From Polaromonas sp. JS666 (GTDB taxonomy: Bacteria; Pseudomonadota; Gammaproteobacteria; Burkholderiales; Burkholderiaceae_C), in NCBI RefSeq assembly GCF_000013865.1, contig NC_007950.1, forward strand, positions 274,008 to 338,007: a DNA stretch of 64,000 nt. Direction: 5' to 3'. The notes under the pieces were generated by a model that did no database searches, was not told the origin of the DNA, and saw nothing but the letters and a program-made list of their open reading frames with translations. Below are positions 28,879 through 37,762 of the stretch, piece by piece (the stretch's first letter is position 1; every line of letters starts with the position of its first letter). Both the position numbers and the translations under genes were made by a program.

Positions 28879-31492
28879 CGGGAACGCCTGGCCCGCGCGC
28901 GGGATTGGGATGCTCAATAGCCGCTCGGACCACACCTCGCTTCTTCCAGAGACCAAGCGCTGGTTCTACGACCACCGCATACTGCAAATTGCGCCCCGTG
29001 AACTCAAAAGCCTGATAGCTGGTGCACTCAAAGACCATGAAGCGCAACAGCTCAAGGCGATTGAGCATGCGTATGGCCAGCAAAAGCTTCAGGAGTGGGA
29101 GTTGGCCCTGAACTCCAAGACCAAGGATGGCACCCCATTGCAATCCTGGCTGTGGGCGGCACCGCTGAAGCAGTCCACGGTCCAGATCACCCAGTTTTTT
29201 GACAAGGTGGACCATTTGCGCACCATGGGTGTTGCCGACCATTGGCCCGCCACCGTGAATGACGCGGCCGTTCGCCACTATGCCCGGCGTTGCGCACACC
29301 GCGCGCCATCGGTCAGCAAGCGCATTACCCCGACACGCCGCAGTCTGGAAGTCGCGTGTTTTCTGCGCTATGCCCTGTGCACGTCCTCGGACCAGTTGCT
29401 TTTGATGCTGCGCCGCTGGATTCGCAAGATGGCCAACGATGCCGCGCGCGAAACCACGCCCAGCTATGCGGACGCCCACGCCAAACTGACGAAGTTTGCG
29501 CTGAGCGTCAAAAAGCTGGCCAACGAGGAAGCGCTTTCGCACGCCGATCTCAAATCCAAGCTGGTCGAAGTGACTACTGCGGTACTGACCGACCCCAAAA
29601 TCAGCCGCTCTGCGCTGGCAAGAACCTACCTGGTTGATCATCCAAACCAGTCGCGTGCTTTGTTGGGCAGGCTGCTGACGCTGCCTCTGGCCGCCCAGGC
29701 AGATCATCCAGTGATGCAAGCGCTGGAAGTGCTGCGCAAAACCTACGCCGCCCGTGCGACATCCCTGGCCACGACACCAACCATCAAACTGGGGAACCGG
29801 TGGCAGAAGGTGATCGCTGGCGCCGACCGCCAGAAGGCCCTGGCCGCGTTTGAATGGGCGACGCTATTTGCCTTGCGCATGGCGCTGCGAAACGGTTCCG
29901 TGTACCTGGATCACAGCTTCGTGTTTCGCAGCCAGGCCACGCTTTTCATCACCAGGGAAGACTGGCAAAAGAGTCGGGACATGCACTATTCCCAACTGGG
30001 CCTCTCCATGGACCCCAAGGAAACCCTGGAGCCGTTGGCAGAACACCTGGAAAAGCGGCTGCAAGACTTTGCTGCGGCCGCGTCATCTGGCCAAATTCAG
30101 GTTGACGCTGACGGCATTCACCAGGAGCGCAAGGTGGCCAGTCCTGAAGAGGTTCGGGTGACCGCGTTGCGCCGCGCCCTGATGGAAGGCAGACCACTGG
30201 GCCAGTTGCCGGAAATCGTGTTGGAGATTGACAGCGCCGTGCGGTTTAGCTGGATGCTGTTGGGCCGCGAACCCAACAGCCGACGAGAGCTCCTGATGGT
30301 CTACGCGGCGGTCTTCGCCCATGGCACCTCGATGTCAGCGTCTGACGTATCGCGCATGATTCCGGAATTGCCGGTGGAGGCGGTACGCCAGACCATGAAG
30401 CGTCTGAGGGATGAACGCCGGTTGCGCCAGGCCAGCGATGCTGTCGTCCAGTACCTGCACCGGTTTGAAATTGCCAAGCACTGGGGCCGCTCGGATCTGG
30501 CGTCCTCGGACATGATGAGCCTGGAGACCGAGCGCGCCATTTGGCAATCGCGCGCCGATCCACGGCGGAAAACTGCATCCATTGGGATCTATACCCATGT
30601 TCGGGACGGCTGGGGCATTGTGTACGACCAGCCCATTGTGCTCAATGAGCGCCAGGTCGGGGTCGCCATCGAAGGTGCTATTCGGCAAAGCGCGGTGGAA
30701 GACGTGGGCCAACTTGCCGTCGACACCCATGGGTACACGGATTTCGGCATGGCGGTGGCCAAGCTGCTCAGGTTGGACCTGTGTCCCTGCCTGGCGGACA
30801 TCAAGCACCGCAAGTTGTACGCGCTCAAAGGCTACACGGTGCCGGACGTTCTGGATCGAGTCGTGGCTTGCACTCTGGAGCTTTCTGTCATGGAGGCTGT
30901 GCTTGACGAATTGGTGCGCATTGCGGCGTCCATTCGCAGCGGTCAGTGCAGTGCCGTACAGGCGTTGACCCGGTTCGGATCTGCCGCGCGCGGCCAATCC
31001 GTTTATGACGGCGGCGTTCAGTTCGGGCAGTTGCTATGCACGATCTTCAAGGTGGACTATTTGTTGAATCCGCTGTTCAAATCTGAGATCCGTCATGCGC
31101 TCAACCGTGGGGAGTCCTCCCACACCTTGCAGCACGCCATCCATTCCGGGAAGATTCCAGCAGCGCTTTCCAAGCGCACGGAGTCGCTCGCGGCCGTGTC
31201 GTCGGCACTGAGCCTTTTGTCCAACAGCGTGATGGCGTGGAATGCGGGGCACATGCAACCCGCTTGGGAGGGGATCAAGGCTGCTGGCGGCGAGCCACTC
31301 ACTGAGGATCTGCGCCGCGTTGCGCCCACCAACATTGAGGGGATCAACCTGCGCGGGACGTTTGATTTTCCGGTGGAGAAATTTGCTCAGCGAATTCTGC
31401 CCAGCTCTGTGAATCTCAAAGATTTGGGTAAGAGGCGTATCGCATGATGAGGTAGTCCGCTGGGACCGCCAAAAATTCCGCGGCTACCCTAC

Positions 31493-31520
31493 TTGTTAAT
31501 TTAACCTATTGGGTTATAAT
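31493..31520 (+). promoter_or_regulatory. mqsRA promoter with overlapping MqsA-type operator
   Basis: TTGTTA (31493-31498) and TATAAT (31515-31520) are 16 bp apart, a strong sigma-70 promoter. The spacer and -10 box overlap the imperfect palindrome TTAACCTATTGGGTTAT (31501-31517). E. coli MqsA binds an AACCT-spacer-AGGTT palindrome, and AACCTATTGGGTT is close to it. Antitoxin binding here would occlude the promoter, giving autorepression. Confidence 0.7.
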
Positions 31521-31526
31521 GACGAC

Positions 31527-31829
31527 ATGGAAAAAGGCACTCCTCACTGCAAGCTGCCAGTCGTTCAAGCCTTGATCGAAGCCGGGAGGGTCCAAGCAAC
31601 GGCAAGCGCCTTCGGCGGTGCTCGTGACTTGGGTATCAATGACCTGACTGGGATGTGCGCTGTTGTCATGTCGCTCACGTTCGCCAACTTCTACAAGAGC
31701 ATGACGACCCATGCCGATCACCGGATTTGGCAAGACGTGTACCACGCCAAGACAGCCAACAGTGCCGATGTGTACTTGAAGCTAACCGTCATTGATGACG
31801 TTTTAATTGTTTCTTTCAAGGAGCTGTGA
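31527..31829 (+). CDS. mqsR: MqsR-family toxin (mRNA interferase)
   Basis: This 100-residue protein is close to the 98 residues of E. coli MqsR, with CKLPVVQALIEAGRVQATASA, MCAVVMSLTFANFYKSMTTHADHRIWQDVYHAKT and the C-terminal VYLKLTVIDDVLIVSFKEL. MqsR is a RelE-fold ribonuclease that cuts mRNA at GCN sites in the cytoplasm. The ATG at 31527 is only seven bases after the -10 box with no ribosome site, suggesting a leaderless message. A longer TTG start at 31509 lies inside the promoter and is unlikely. Toxin precedes antitoxin, as in E. coli. Confidence 0.93.
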   Translation: MEKGTPHCKLPVVQALIEAGRVQATASAFGGARDLGINDLTGMCAVVMSLTFANFYKSMTTHADHRIWQDVYHAKTANSADVYLKLTVIDDVLIVSFKEL

Positions 31830-31831
31830 CC

Positions 31832-32233
31832 ATGAAATGCCCATGCTGCGGTGCCGCAGAACTGATCCACGACACCCGCGATATGCCCTATACCTACAAG
31901 GGCGAATCCACCACCATCCCAGCTGTGACAGGCGACTTTTGCCCGGCTTGCGGTGAGATTGTATTGAACCGTGAACACGGTGACCGCTACAGCGAAATGC
32001 TGGGCCAGTTTCAGCGCCAGGTGAACGCAGCCTATGTCGATCCCGGCTACATTGCCACCATGCGTAAGCGGCTTGACCTAGACCAGCGTCAGGCCGCTGA
32101 AATATTCGGTGGAGGGGTCAATGCCTTTTCTCGTTACGAGAACGGCAAGACCAAGCCACCATTGGCCCTCGTCAAGCTGCTCAAGGTGCTTGAGCGTCAC
32201 CCAGATCTGCTCAACGAAGTCAGAGTCGCCTGA
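31832..32233 (+). CDS. mqsA: MqsA-family antitoxin
   Basis: This 133-residue antitoxin has an N-terminal zinc-binding domain with two CxxC pairs (MKCPCCGAAELIHD and DFCPACGEIVL), which binds MqsR. A C-terminal Xre helix-turn-helix follows (MRKRLDLDQRQAAEIFGGGV, NAFSRYENGKTKPP), which binds the operator. AAGGAG lies eight bases before the ATG at 31832, two bases after the mqsR stop. It ends tail-to-tail with the integrase gene, overlapping it by 37 bases. Confidence 0.95.
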   Translation: MKCPCCGAAELIHDTRDMPYTYKGESTTIPAVTGDFCPACGEIVLNREHGDRYSEMLGQFQRQVNAAYVDPGYIATMRKRLDLDQRQAAEIFGGGVNAFSRYENGKTKPPLALVKLLKVLERHPDLLNEVRVA

Positions 32234-33807
32234 CCTCGATTGGACACTCCCTCAATGCTCGCTCCATTGCCAAAACCAGCTTCCACAAATTCCCGCAAAT
32301 GCGCCAAGTCAGTCTTCGCATACGCGGCAGTAGTCTGTACCGATGCGTGGCCAAGTAGCGCCTGCGCGGCGGGCAGTGGAACACGTTTGTCCACAACCAG
32401 CGTTCTGGCATAGGCATGGCGTAACCAGTGCGGCGACACGGTGCGCAGCAGCGTGCCACTCTGTGGATCGCCTTGCTCAATTTCTCGGGCCACCGCCAGC
32501 AGCACTGCTTTGACTTCGTTGTAGAGTCCGCGTGCGCCAAGGTACCCGGCCTTTTCCCCATGGATGAGCGGTATCTGTTCAAGGGTATCTGGCAGTTCAG
32601 GCAGGCCTCTTGCCAGTCGATAGCTCAACAGCACATGGGAGCAAATGGTGGGCAATGGAATTTGGCGAATCTTGTTGCCCTTGCCAACCACGGTCAGGGT
32701 GACGGCGCCAACTTTGTCGGACTCAACGCGTGGCAAGGCCTTCGATGGATTCCAGGCAAGCTCGGCAAGCCGCGCCCCGCTAAACCGGAACAAATGCCAG
32801 ATTGCACAGCGGCGCCAGACGTTGGCATCGGCTGTTTGTAATGGCGGCGACGTCTGCAAGCTGCGCTCGATAAACGCATCGCACCGCGCCAAAAGCTCCG
32901 AACTCACCATGCGCGTTGGCGCAAACCCGGCTTGTGCCCTGGAGCCACCGGTAAGGCCTGCCGCGGGGTTGCCCTGTAAATATCCGGTGTTGTGCCAGTA
33001 GCGGTAAAGACTCGCCACGACCGCGAGCGAGCGCGCCTGTGACTTTTCTGCCATGGGCCGCATCTGTGCCGGCGTATCCCCCTCGAGCGGTTTGTTGCCA
33101 GACTGCATTTTCTGCATGCGCGACTTGTATTTCAGCAAGTCCTGCCGCGTCAGATCTGAGAGCGGCCCCAGGTTCTGCTCTTGGCACCAGGTGACCAATC
33201 GTTCTAACTCTTTCGTGTACGCCCTCCAGGTGTGCCTGGAGCGGCTGGTACGCTCACGCAAGAATGCTGACAGCGCCGCATAGTCATCGCTGGCGCCCAA
33301 GGTGTTGGTGTGTTCATGGGGGTTATAGAGCCTGCCGGTTCTTTGCAGCCAGGCGCGCAGTGCGAATGCAAATGGAACTTGGCTGTCGTTCGGGCTGGTT
33401 TGGGTGGTCTTCGCCGGCATGCCCGCCGTCACCAAACGAAACCGCGTTTTGTGCGACTTGAGCACCGCCAAAACAATGCTGGCCGGATCCGGCGCATCTG
33501 GCCCCGCCACCACATGCAGTTTGCCCTTTTGCCAATACTCCACGACTGCCGGGGCATTCAACAGGAGTTTGCAAACCCGCGGCTTTGCGCGCCGAGCGTG
33601 CGGCAGTGCCCCGTAAACCTTGATCAGTCGCTGCCAATTCCAGTTTTCGTACACCGGGTGCATCAGTGCGTTGGCCAGGTACTGGGCGGCAAGTTCTGGG
33701 GTGGTCGGTACCGCATGTGCTGGCTCCACGCCATGGTCTACCCACAATTGAGACGATGCTGGCAAAGCCGTCCCACGCACGGTGACCTCGGAATGCGTGT
33801 CAATCAC
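32197..33807 (-). CDS. Transposon tyrosine recombinase (TnpS/TnpI-like)
   Basis: This 536-residue integrase has an N-terminal region of about 190 residues, a SAM-like core-binding domain (DDYAALSAFLRERTSRSRHTWRAYTKELERLVTW) and a catalytic domain. Visible catalytic residues are Arg in FSGARLAELAW, Lys in VVGKGNKIRQIPL, HxxR in SPHWLRHAYARTL, His in LLGHASVQTT and Tyr in AAYAKTDLAHL. It starts at a GTG (33807) that overlaps the stop of the upstream KfrA-like gene as GTGA, so the two are co-translated. It probably resolves transposition cointegrates together with that protein. The frame is intact. Confidence 0.9.
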   Translation of the reverse strand: MIDTHSEVTVRGTALPASSQLWVDHGVEPAHAVPTTPELAAQYLANALMHPVYENWNWQRLIKVYGALPHARRAKPRVCKLLLNAPAVVEYWQKGKLHVVAGPDAPDPASIVLAVLKSHKTRFRLVTAGMPAKTTQTSPNDSQVPFAFALRAWLQRTGRLYNPHEHTNTLGASDDYAALSAFLRERTSRSRHTWRAYTKELERLVTWCQEQNLGPLSDLTRQDLLKYKSRMQKMQSGNKPLEGDTPAQMRPMAEKSQARSLAVVASLYRYWHNTGYLQGNPAAGLTGGSRAQAGFAPTRMVSSELLARCDAFIERSLQTSPPLQTADANVWRRCAIWHLFRFSGARLAELAWNPSKALPRVESDKVGAVTLTVVGKGNKIRQIPLPTICSHVLLSYRLARGLPELPDTLEQIPLIHGEKAGYLGARGLYNEVKAVLLAVAREIEQGDPQSGTLLRTVSPHWLRHAYARTLVVDKRVPLPAAQALLGHASVQTTAAYAKTDLAHLREFVEAGFGNGASIEGVSNRGQATLTSLSRSG

Positions 33808-34736
33808 GCGGCGGGCCTTTTAACGGTCCTACGCCGCTTGGCCAGACCCGGCGGTGGCGCCGGTACCGTATCGTGCGTGCGGCTCTTGAGGAACCCATCG
33901 ACCTGGACCTTGAGCGATGTATTGATGTATTTCAAGGCGGACACTTCACCGGCCGCCTTGTCACGCTGCGTGCGCACTTCCAGCAAATCGGCTTCCAGTT
34001 GTTCGATCCGCCCCGCCAATGTGGCCTCCCGTTTTTCGGCAAACTTGGACTGGCTGGCCATGCGACTGACCTCCACCTGGGCAGTTTGGCGCTGTTGGGC
34101 GGTTTCTTGCAGCAGTTGCTTGGAGAGACCGTCGTAGCGCTCCCGGGCGGCGGCGATGGCCTCCATCTTTTCATCTTCCAGTGCCGCACGCGCCGCCAGC
34201 AATTCGGATTCGCGCCCACGGCTTGCCTGCAACTCGGTTTGAAGCCCGGCATTGCGTTCAGTCAACACGGCATTTTGCGACTTCGCGTGCGCCAGCTGGG
34301 TATCGCGCTCAGCCGCTGCTGCCCGCAATTCGGCGAGTTCCTGCAGCAGGACCTGGCTGCGAAGCTTTTCTTCGACCAGTTCACTTTTGGCGGCGTCCGC
34401 AATGCCCTGGGCCTGCGATTTGAGCTGCAGGACTTCGGTGAGCTGAATCCCCACGGCGGCCTGCCACAGCTGACCCATGAGTGCCGCAATGTCGGCCGGC
34501 ACTTCCGGAATGGGCGGGATTTGGCTGTCGGCACCCACGATGTCCTTTTCCAGGGCATTGATTTCGTGGGCGATGGTGGCGGGGTTGCCGCCACCCAGGC
34601 GCTCGCGAACCTTTCGCACGGAGACGGCCCGTCGGAAGGAAGGCGTTGACGCCGTGCCGGCGATCCCGGCCTCCCGGAGCAGGCTGGAGATGGTTTCACG
34701 CACTTGGGCAGGGGTGGCGACGGTGGGACGCGGCAT
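33804..34736 (-). CDS. KfrA-like DNA-binding coiled-coil protein (TnpT-like)
   Basis: This 310-residue protein has an N-terminal KfrA-type helix-turn-helix (TPAQVRETISSLLREAGIAG ... SVRKVRERLGGGNPATIAHEI) followed by about 170 residues of coiled coil (EELRSQVLLQ-type heptads through RIEQLEADLLEVRTQRDKAAGEVSALKY). A basic tail closes it (GLAKRRRTVKRPAA). The ATG at 34736 (MPRPTVATPAQV) is preferred over an upstream start at 34784. In Tn4651-type transposons a TnpT protein of this type assists the tyrosine recombinase TnpS; overlap with the recombinase gene supports the same partnership here. Confidence 0.85.
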   Translation of the reverse strand: MPRPTVATPAQVRETISSLLREAGIAGTASTPSFRRAVSVRKVRERLGGGNPATIAHEINALEKDIVGADSQIPPIPEVPADIAALMGQLWQAAVGIQLTEVLQLKSQAQGIADAAKSELVEEKLRSQVLLQELAELRAAAAERDTQLAHAKSQNAVLTERNAGLQTELQASRGRESELLAARAALEDEKMEAIAAARERYDGLSKQLLQETAQQRQTAQVEVSRMASQSKFAEKREATLAGRIEQLEADLLEVRTQRDKAAGEVSALKYINTSLKVQVDGFLKSRTHDTVPAPPPGLAKRRRTVKRPAA

Positions 34737-34816
34737 GGTGAGCAAAAACAGGTTTGTATAACATTGAAATATAACGTTAGACAATTAATTTTTCAAGGCT
34801 TTAAATACATCAATAT

Positions 34817-34836
34817 CTGATAATTCTTATTATCAG
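34817..34836. promoter_or_regulatory. Candidate cointegrate resolution core site
   Basis: CTGATAAT-TCTT-ATTATCAG is a perfect 8-bp inverted repeat with a 4-bp centre, in an AT-rich stretch between the TnpT-like gene and the right transposon end. Tyrosine recombinase core sites have this form (two arms around a short crossover region). Function is inferred from symmetry and position next to the recombinase operon. Confidence 0.5.
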
Positions 34837-34916
34837 AGCTATTGAGGCGTTGAAACGAGTCAGGCGTCGCTCATGCGGCCAGGCGGGGCCTGAAAAGGCT
34901 ACAAAAACGGGGAATG

Positions 34917-35030
34917 GAGGGGGTCAGAGAATCCAGTATCCATGCGGGTTACAAGAGACCGACCTCTGGAAACCCGCATGGATAGGGGCCTCCCAAACGT
35001 CCTAAACCGCATCAAAAACAAGAGGACCCC
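34917..35030. repeat. Right 114-bp terminal inverted repeat
   Basis: This is the inverted partner of 26653-26766, reading inward GGGGTCCTCTTGTTTTTGATG to TTCTCTGACCCCCTC. The internal ATCCATGCGGGTT / AACCCGCATGGAT pair is also conserved here, so four related arms mark the two ends. Equal length of both ends argues for selection on the whole 114 bp. Confidence 0.9.
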
Positions 35031-35065
35031 CAGTTAGAGTTGCCGGACACAATGAAAATTGGTGT

Positions 35066-35084
35066 TTAATAAACGTTCGTTAAG
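35066..35084. promoter_or_regulatory. Possible TetR operator upstream of the reductase
   Basis: TTAATAAACGTTCGTTAAG is a near-palindrome built on AACGTTCGTT, the type of sequence bound by many TetR repressors. It lies about 200 bp before the old-yellow-enzyme gene, whose neighbour encodes a TetR protein. The remaining 35031-35281 stretch holds no gene; its last part carries a very good ribosome site (AGGAGGTAAAAC) for the reductase. Confidence 0.4.
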
Positions 35085-35281
35085 CTCAAGGCAAATGGCA
35101 GCTTTAAAACTTCAAGGTTAGCCATTCGGCACAGGCCGCCATCCGGGTAGGGTCAACCGCCCGGACACCGGTTTTTGCCAGTGTGCCAAGCTTTTAGAAC
35201 GGCCCTGTCATGACCCACGGAATGCCCAATCGGCGGCTTTGTTGAATGCGGATTAACTGAATCACTTTTAGGAGGTAAAAC

Positions 35282-36358
35282 ATGTCACGTCTATTCTCAA
35301 AAACCACGCTGGGATCACTCCCGCTGCAAAATCATCTGCTCATGTCGCCGTTGACGCGCAACCGCGCCACCGGCAACATCCCGAACGCGCTCATGGCGCA
35401 GTATTACGCGCAGCGGGCCACGGCGGGGCTCATCATCAGCGAGGGCACCTCACCGTCGCCCAACGGACTGGGCTATCCGCGCATACCGGGCATTTTTTCG
35501 GCCGAACAGATAGCCGGCTGGAAACAGATCACCGATGCGGTGCATGCCCAGGGCGGCAAGATGTTCATGCAGCTCATGCACTGCGGACGCATCGCCCATC
35601 CGCTCAATCTGCCCCAGGGCGCACGCGTGCTGGGGCCGTCGGCCGTGGCCGCCGCCGGTGACATGTACACCGACGCCGAGGGCCTGAAACCGAACGCCCT
35701 GCCGCAGGCGATGACCGAGGCCGACATCAAAACCGCCATCGAGGAGTTCGCCCAAGGCGCGAAGAACGCGGTGGCGGCGGGATTCGATGGCGTCGAGCTG
35801 CACGGGGCGAACGGTTATCTGCTCGAACAGTTCATTCGCCCGAACTCGAACCAGCGCACGGACGGCTACGGCGGCGCCATCGAGAACCGGGCGCGCTTCG
35901 TGCTCGAAGTCGCTGACGCCGTGATTGAAGCCATCGGCAAAGACAAGGTCGGCATCCGTTTATCGCCCTTCGGCGTGTTCAACGACATGCCGCTGTACGA
36001 CGCGATGCAAGCTGATTACACCTGGCTGGCGCAGCAACTCAACGCCCGCGGCGTGGTCTACATCCACCTGGTCGATCACTCGGCCATGGGTGCACCCACC
36101 GTGCCGGACGCCATGAAAGCGGCATTCCGCCAATTATTCAAGGGCACCCTGGTTCTCTCCGGCGGCTACGACGCCGCATGCGCCGAGGGCGACCTGGTGG
36201 CAGGCAAGGCCGATCTGGTCGCCGTGGGCAGGCCTTTCCTGGCCAACCCCGATCTGATCGCACGCTGGCAGGCGGGCGCGGCGGTGAATGCGCCGGACAT
36301 GAGCACGTTTTACACGCCCGGTCCCGAAGGCTATACGGATTACCCGACGCTGGCTTGA
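35282..36358 (+). CDS. Old-yellow-enzyme alkene reductase (NemA-like)
   Basis: This 358-residue FMN-dependent ene-reductase of the NemA/OYE type reduces activated C=C bonds of electrophiles such as enones, maleimides or nitro compounds using NAD(P)H. The TIM-barrel landmarks are in order: MSPLTRNRATGNIPN, ISEGTSPSPNGLGYP, MQLMHCGRIAHP, DGVELHGANGYLLEQFIRPNSNQRTDGYGG, IGIRLSPFG-type (VGIRLSPFGVFND) and the phosphate-binding AVGRPFLANPDLI. AGGAGGT precedes the ATG. The downstream TetR gene is 45 bp away and probably controls it, as NemR controls nemA. Confidence 0.93.
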   Translation: MSRLFSKTTLGSLPLQNHLLMSPLTRNRATGNIPNALMAQYYAQRATAGLIISEGTSPSPNGLGYPRIPGIFSAEQIAGWKQITDAVHAQGGKMFMQLMHCGRIAHPLNLPQGARVLGPSAVAAAGDMYTDAEGLKPNALPQAMTEADIKTAIEEFAQGAKNAVAAGFDGVELHGANGYLLEQFIRPNSNQRTDGYGGAIENRARFVLEVADAVIEAIGKDKVGIRLSPFGVFNDMPLYDAMQADYTWLAQQLNARGVVYIHLVDHSAMGAPTVPDAMKAAFRQLFKGTLVLSGGYDAACAEGDLVAGKADLVAVGRPFLANPDLIARWQAGAAVNAPDMSTFYTPGPEGYTDYPTLA

Positions 36359-36403
36359 CCGTAAAAAGGACAGTTTCACTTTTGAATTGATGGGTCTCTA
36401 ACC

Positions 36404-37015
36404 ATGGCGAAACAAGCTTTCAGACATACACGCGAAGAGATACTCGGGCTGTCGGTGCCGCTTTTCGCAACGATCGGCTTCGACGGGGTTTCGATGCGGG
36501 CTATCGCGGCTGCCGTGGGTGTGACGCCTGCGGCCCTCTACCACCACTTTTCGGACAAGGAGCAGCTCTGTCTGGAGGCTGTCGGCTACGCTTTCATGGA
36601 AAAGGTGGGGCCCTTGAAATCCCTTTTGGTCAGCGCAGGAGAACCCTGGAGCCGGCTCGAAGCATTCGTCATCCAGTTCACGCGCATGCTGGCCAGGGAG
36701 AAAGACTTCCGGCGCCTGATGCAATGGGTGCTGCTCGACAGCAATGAACCGCGCCTGCAAAGCCTGGTGGACTGCGTCTTTCGGGACCTGTTCAACGCGC
36801 TGCACAAGCTCGCCTCAAAGCTCGCCCCGGAGCATGATGCCCACTTGCTGGTCATCTCCATCATCGGCCTGGTGAACTACCCTTTTGAAACCCAGTCGGT
36901 GCGGCGTTTCCTGCCGGGCTACACCGATCAGCAGGAAGACCCCGAGGTCATTGCGCGGCATGTCATCGGCCTGCTGCGCCATGGTCTTGGCGCGGGCCAC
37001 GACGAAAAATCATAG
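36404..37015 (+). CDS. TetR-family transcriptional regulator
   Basis: This 203-residue regulator has an N-terminal TetR helix-turn-helix (TREEILGLSVPLFATIGFDGVSMRAIAAAVGVTPAALYHHFSDKEQL) and an alpha-helical ligand domain. The C-terminal region (LLVISIIGLVNYPFETQSVRRFLPG) resembles CerR-type C-terminal domains. Cys36-like electrophile sensing cannot be judged; a Cys occurs right after the helix-turn-helix (KEQLCLEAVG). It is a likely repressor of the upstream reductase and possibly of the downstream block. Confidence 0.9.
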   Translation: MAKQAFRHTREEILGLSVPLFATIGFDGVSMRAIAAAVGVTPAALYHHFSDKEQLCLEAVGYAFMEKVGPLKSLLVSAGEPWSRLEAFVIQFTRMLAREKDFRRLMQWVLLDSNEPRLQSLVDCVFRDLFNALHKLASKLAPEHDAHLLVISIIGLVNYPFETQSVRRFLPGYTDQQEDPEVIARHVIGLLRHGLGAGHDEKS

Positions 37016-37083
37016 CAATGCCCCGACCAGGGCAAACGTGCGGAGCAGACGTCCCTGCTCCATGACTGCAAGGAGAAGCAACG

Positions 37084-37671
37084 ATGAAATTGAAAACATG
37101 CCTGATCCTGTCGGCACTGATCGTCGGCGCCAGCGTACAAGCGGCGCAAGATCCCGCAGCCAAGCCGGCCGAGCCGGCCAAGGTGTCCGTGCTGCAAAAA
37201 GCGGAGGAAGGCGCGAAGAAGGCGGCAGCAGAAGCCAGGGAGGCAACGCACAAGGCTGCAGAGGCCGCCCAGCGGGCCGCGGAGAAGGCCGAGCAGGCCG
37301 TCAGCGACACCTCGCAAAAAGCTGCGGACGCTGCCCGGCAAGCGGCGCAGGAGGCCGATGAAGCCGCTAAAAAAGCAGTCCGCAAGACGGCAGAGGCCAC
37401 TAAAAAAGCGACCGTAGCGACCAAAGAGGCCGCCCAAAAAGCCGAGGAAGCGGCCAAAAAAGCAGCGGCAGCCACCAAGGAAGCTGCACAGAAAGCCGGG
37501 GAAGCTGCCAAAAAAGCGGCCAAGTCGGGCAAGGAGGCAGCGCAGAAAGCGGCCGAAGCCACGCGGGACGCCGCACAGAATGCCTGGGAAGCAACCAGGG
37601 AAGCCGCCGACAAGGCGCTTGAAACGACCAAGGAAACGGCGCGGGACATCAAGGATGCGGTGACGAAATAA
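37084..37671 (+). CDS. Secreted Ala/Lys-rich amphipathic repeat protein (LEA-like)
   Basis: This 195-residue protein begins with a Sec signal peptide (MKLKTCLILSALIVGASVQA) and is then almost entirely Ala, Lys, Glu and Thr in 11-residue-like units such as KAAEAAQRAAEKAE and KKATVATKEAAQKAEE. The pattern predicts one long amphipathic helix, like group 3 LEA or phasin-like proteins that coat membranes or stabilise proteins under stress. Its likely location is the periplasm. Function is inferred from pattern only. The following gene ends in the same repeats. Confidence 0.75.
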   Translation: MKLKTCLILSALIVGASVQAAQDPAAKPAEPAKVSVLQKAEEGAKKAAAEAREATHKAAEAAQRAAEKAEQAVSDTSQKAADAARQAAQEADEAAKKAVRKTAEATKKATVATKEAAQKAEEAAKKAAAATKEAAQKAGEAAKKAAKSGKEAAQKAAEATRDAAQNAWEATREAADKALETTKETARDIKDAVTK

Positions 37672-37674
37672 GCC

Positions 37675-37704
37675 TTTCCGGGCGGGCAGACTGGCTGCCC
37701 GGAA
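37675..37704. terminator. Hairpin after the first repeat-protein gene
   Basis: TTTCCGGGC and GCCCGGAAA form a 9-bp perfect stem with a 12-base loop, three bases after the stop codon. No T-tract follows on the forward strand, so it may be a weak terminator or an mRNA-stabilising structure. Confidence 0.45.
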
Positions 37705-37762
37705 AACTATCACATCGCTGTGCTTTCGTTTTTCATTTTTATCACTGATAGAGAGGTTTTCC

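Larger units (their letters stand above)
26862..31447 (+). pseudogene. tnpA: Tn3-family transposase split by an IS110 element
   Basis: The N-terminal DUF4158 part (26862 to about 27298) begins MPSSKAKSRIPVEHW and includes FLGLRDIPAALDDFELTTFF and FIRMSGRTLDAVDRIPKALW. It breaks at VRWLRETLT where the IS110 element starts. The C-terminal part resumes around 28880-28920 (SDHTSLLPETKRWFYDHRIL) and runs to 31447 with the DDE core (YTHVRDGWGIVYDQPIVLNE; VDTHGYTDFGMAVAKLL). Without the insert it would be close to 1,000 residues. The 845-codon distal part could be expressed alone from an ATG at 28910, but it lacks part of the DNA-binding region. Its sequence is clearly different from the other tnpA copies in the window. 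Confidence 0.9.
26653..35030. mobile_element. Tn3-family transposon with 114-bp ends and mqsRA
   Basis: The ends at 26653 and 35030 are 114-bp imperfect inverted repeats starting GGGGT(G/C)CTCTTGTTTTT. Between them lie a Tn3-type tnpA (split by IS110), mqsR-mqsA, a reverse-strand tyrosine recombinase and KfrA/TnpT-like gene, and a dyad resembling a resolution site. The long ends and the recombinase/TnpT pair recall the Tn4651/TnXax1-like branch of the Tn3 family; that placement is from memory and untested. No 5-bp target duplication is seen (CATCT left, CAGTT or AGTTA right), so one flank was rearranged. Confidence 0.85.
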
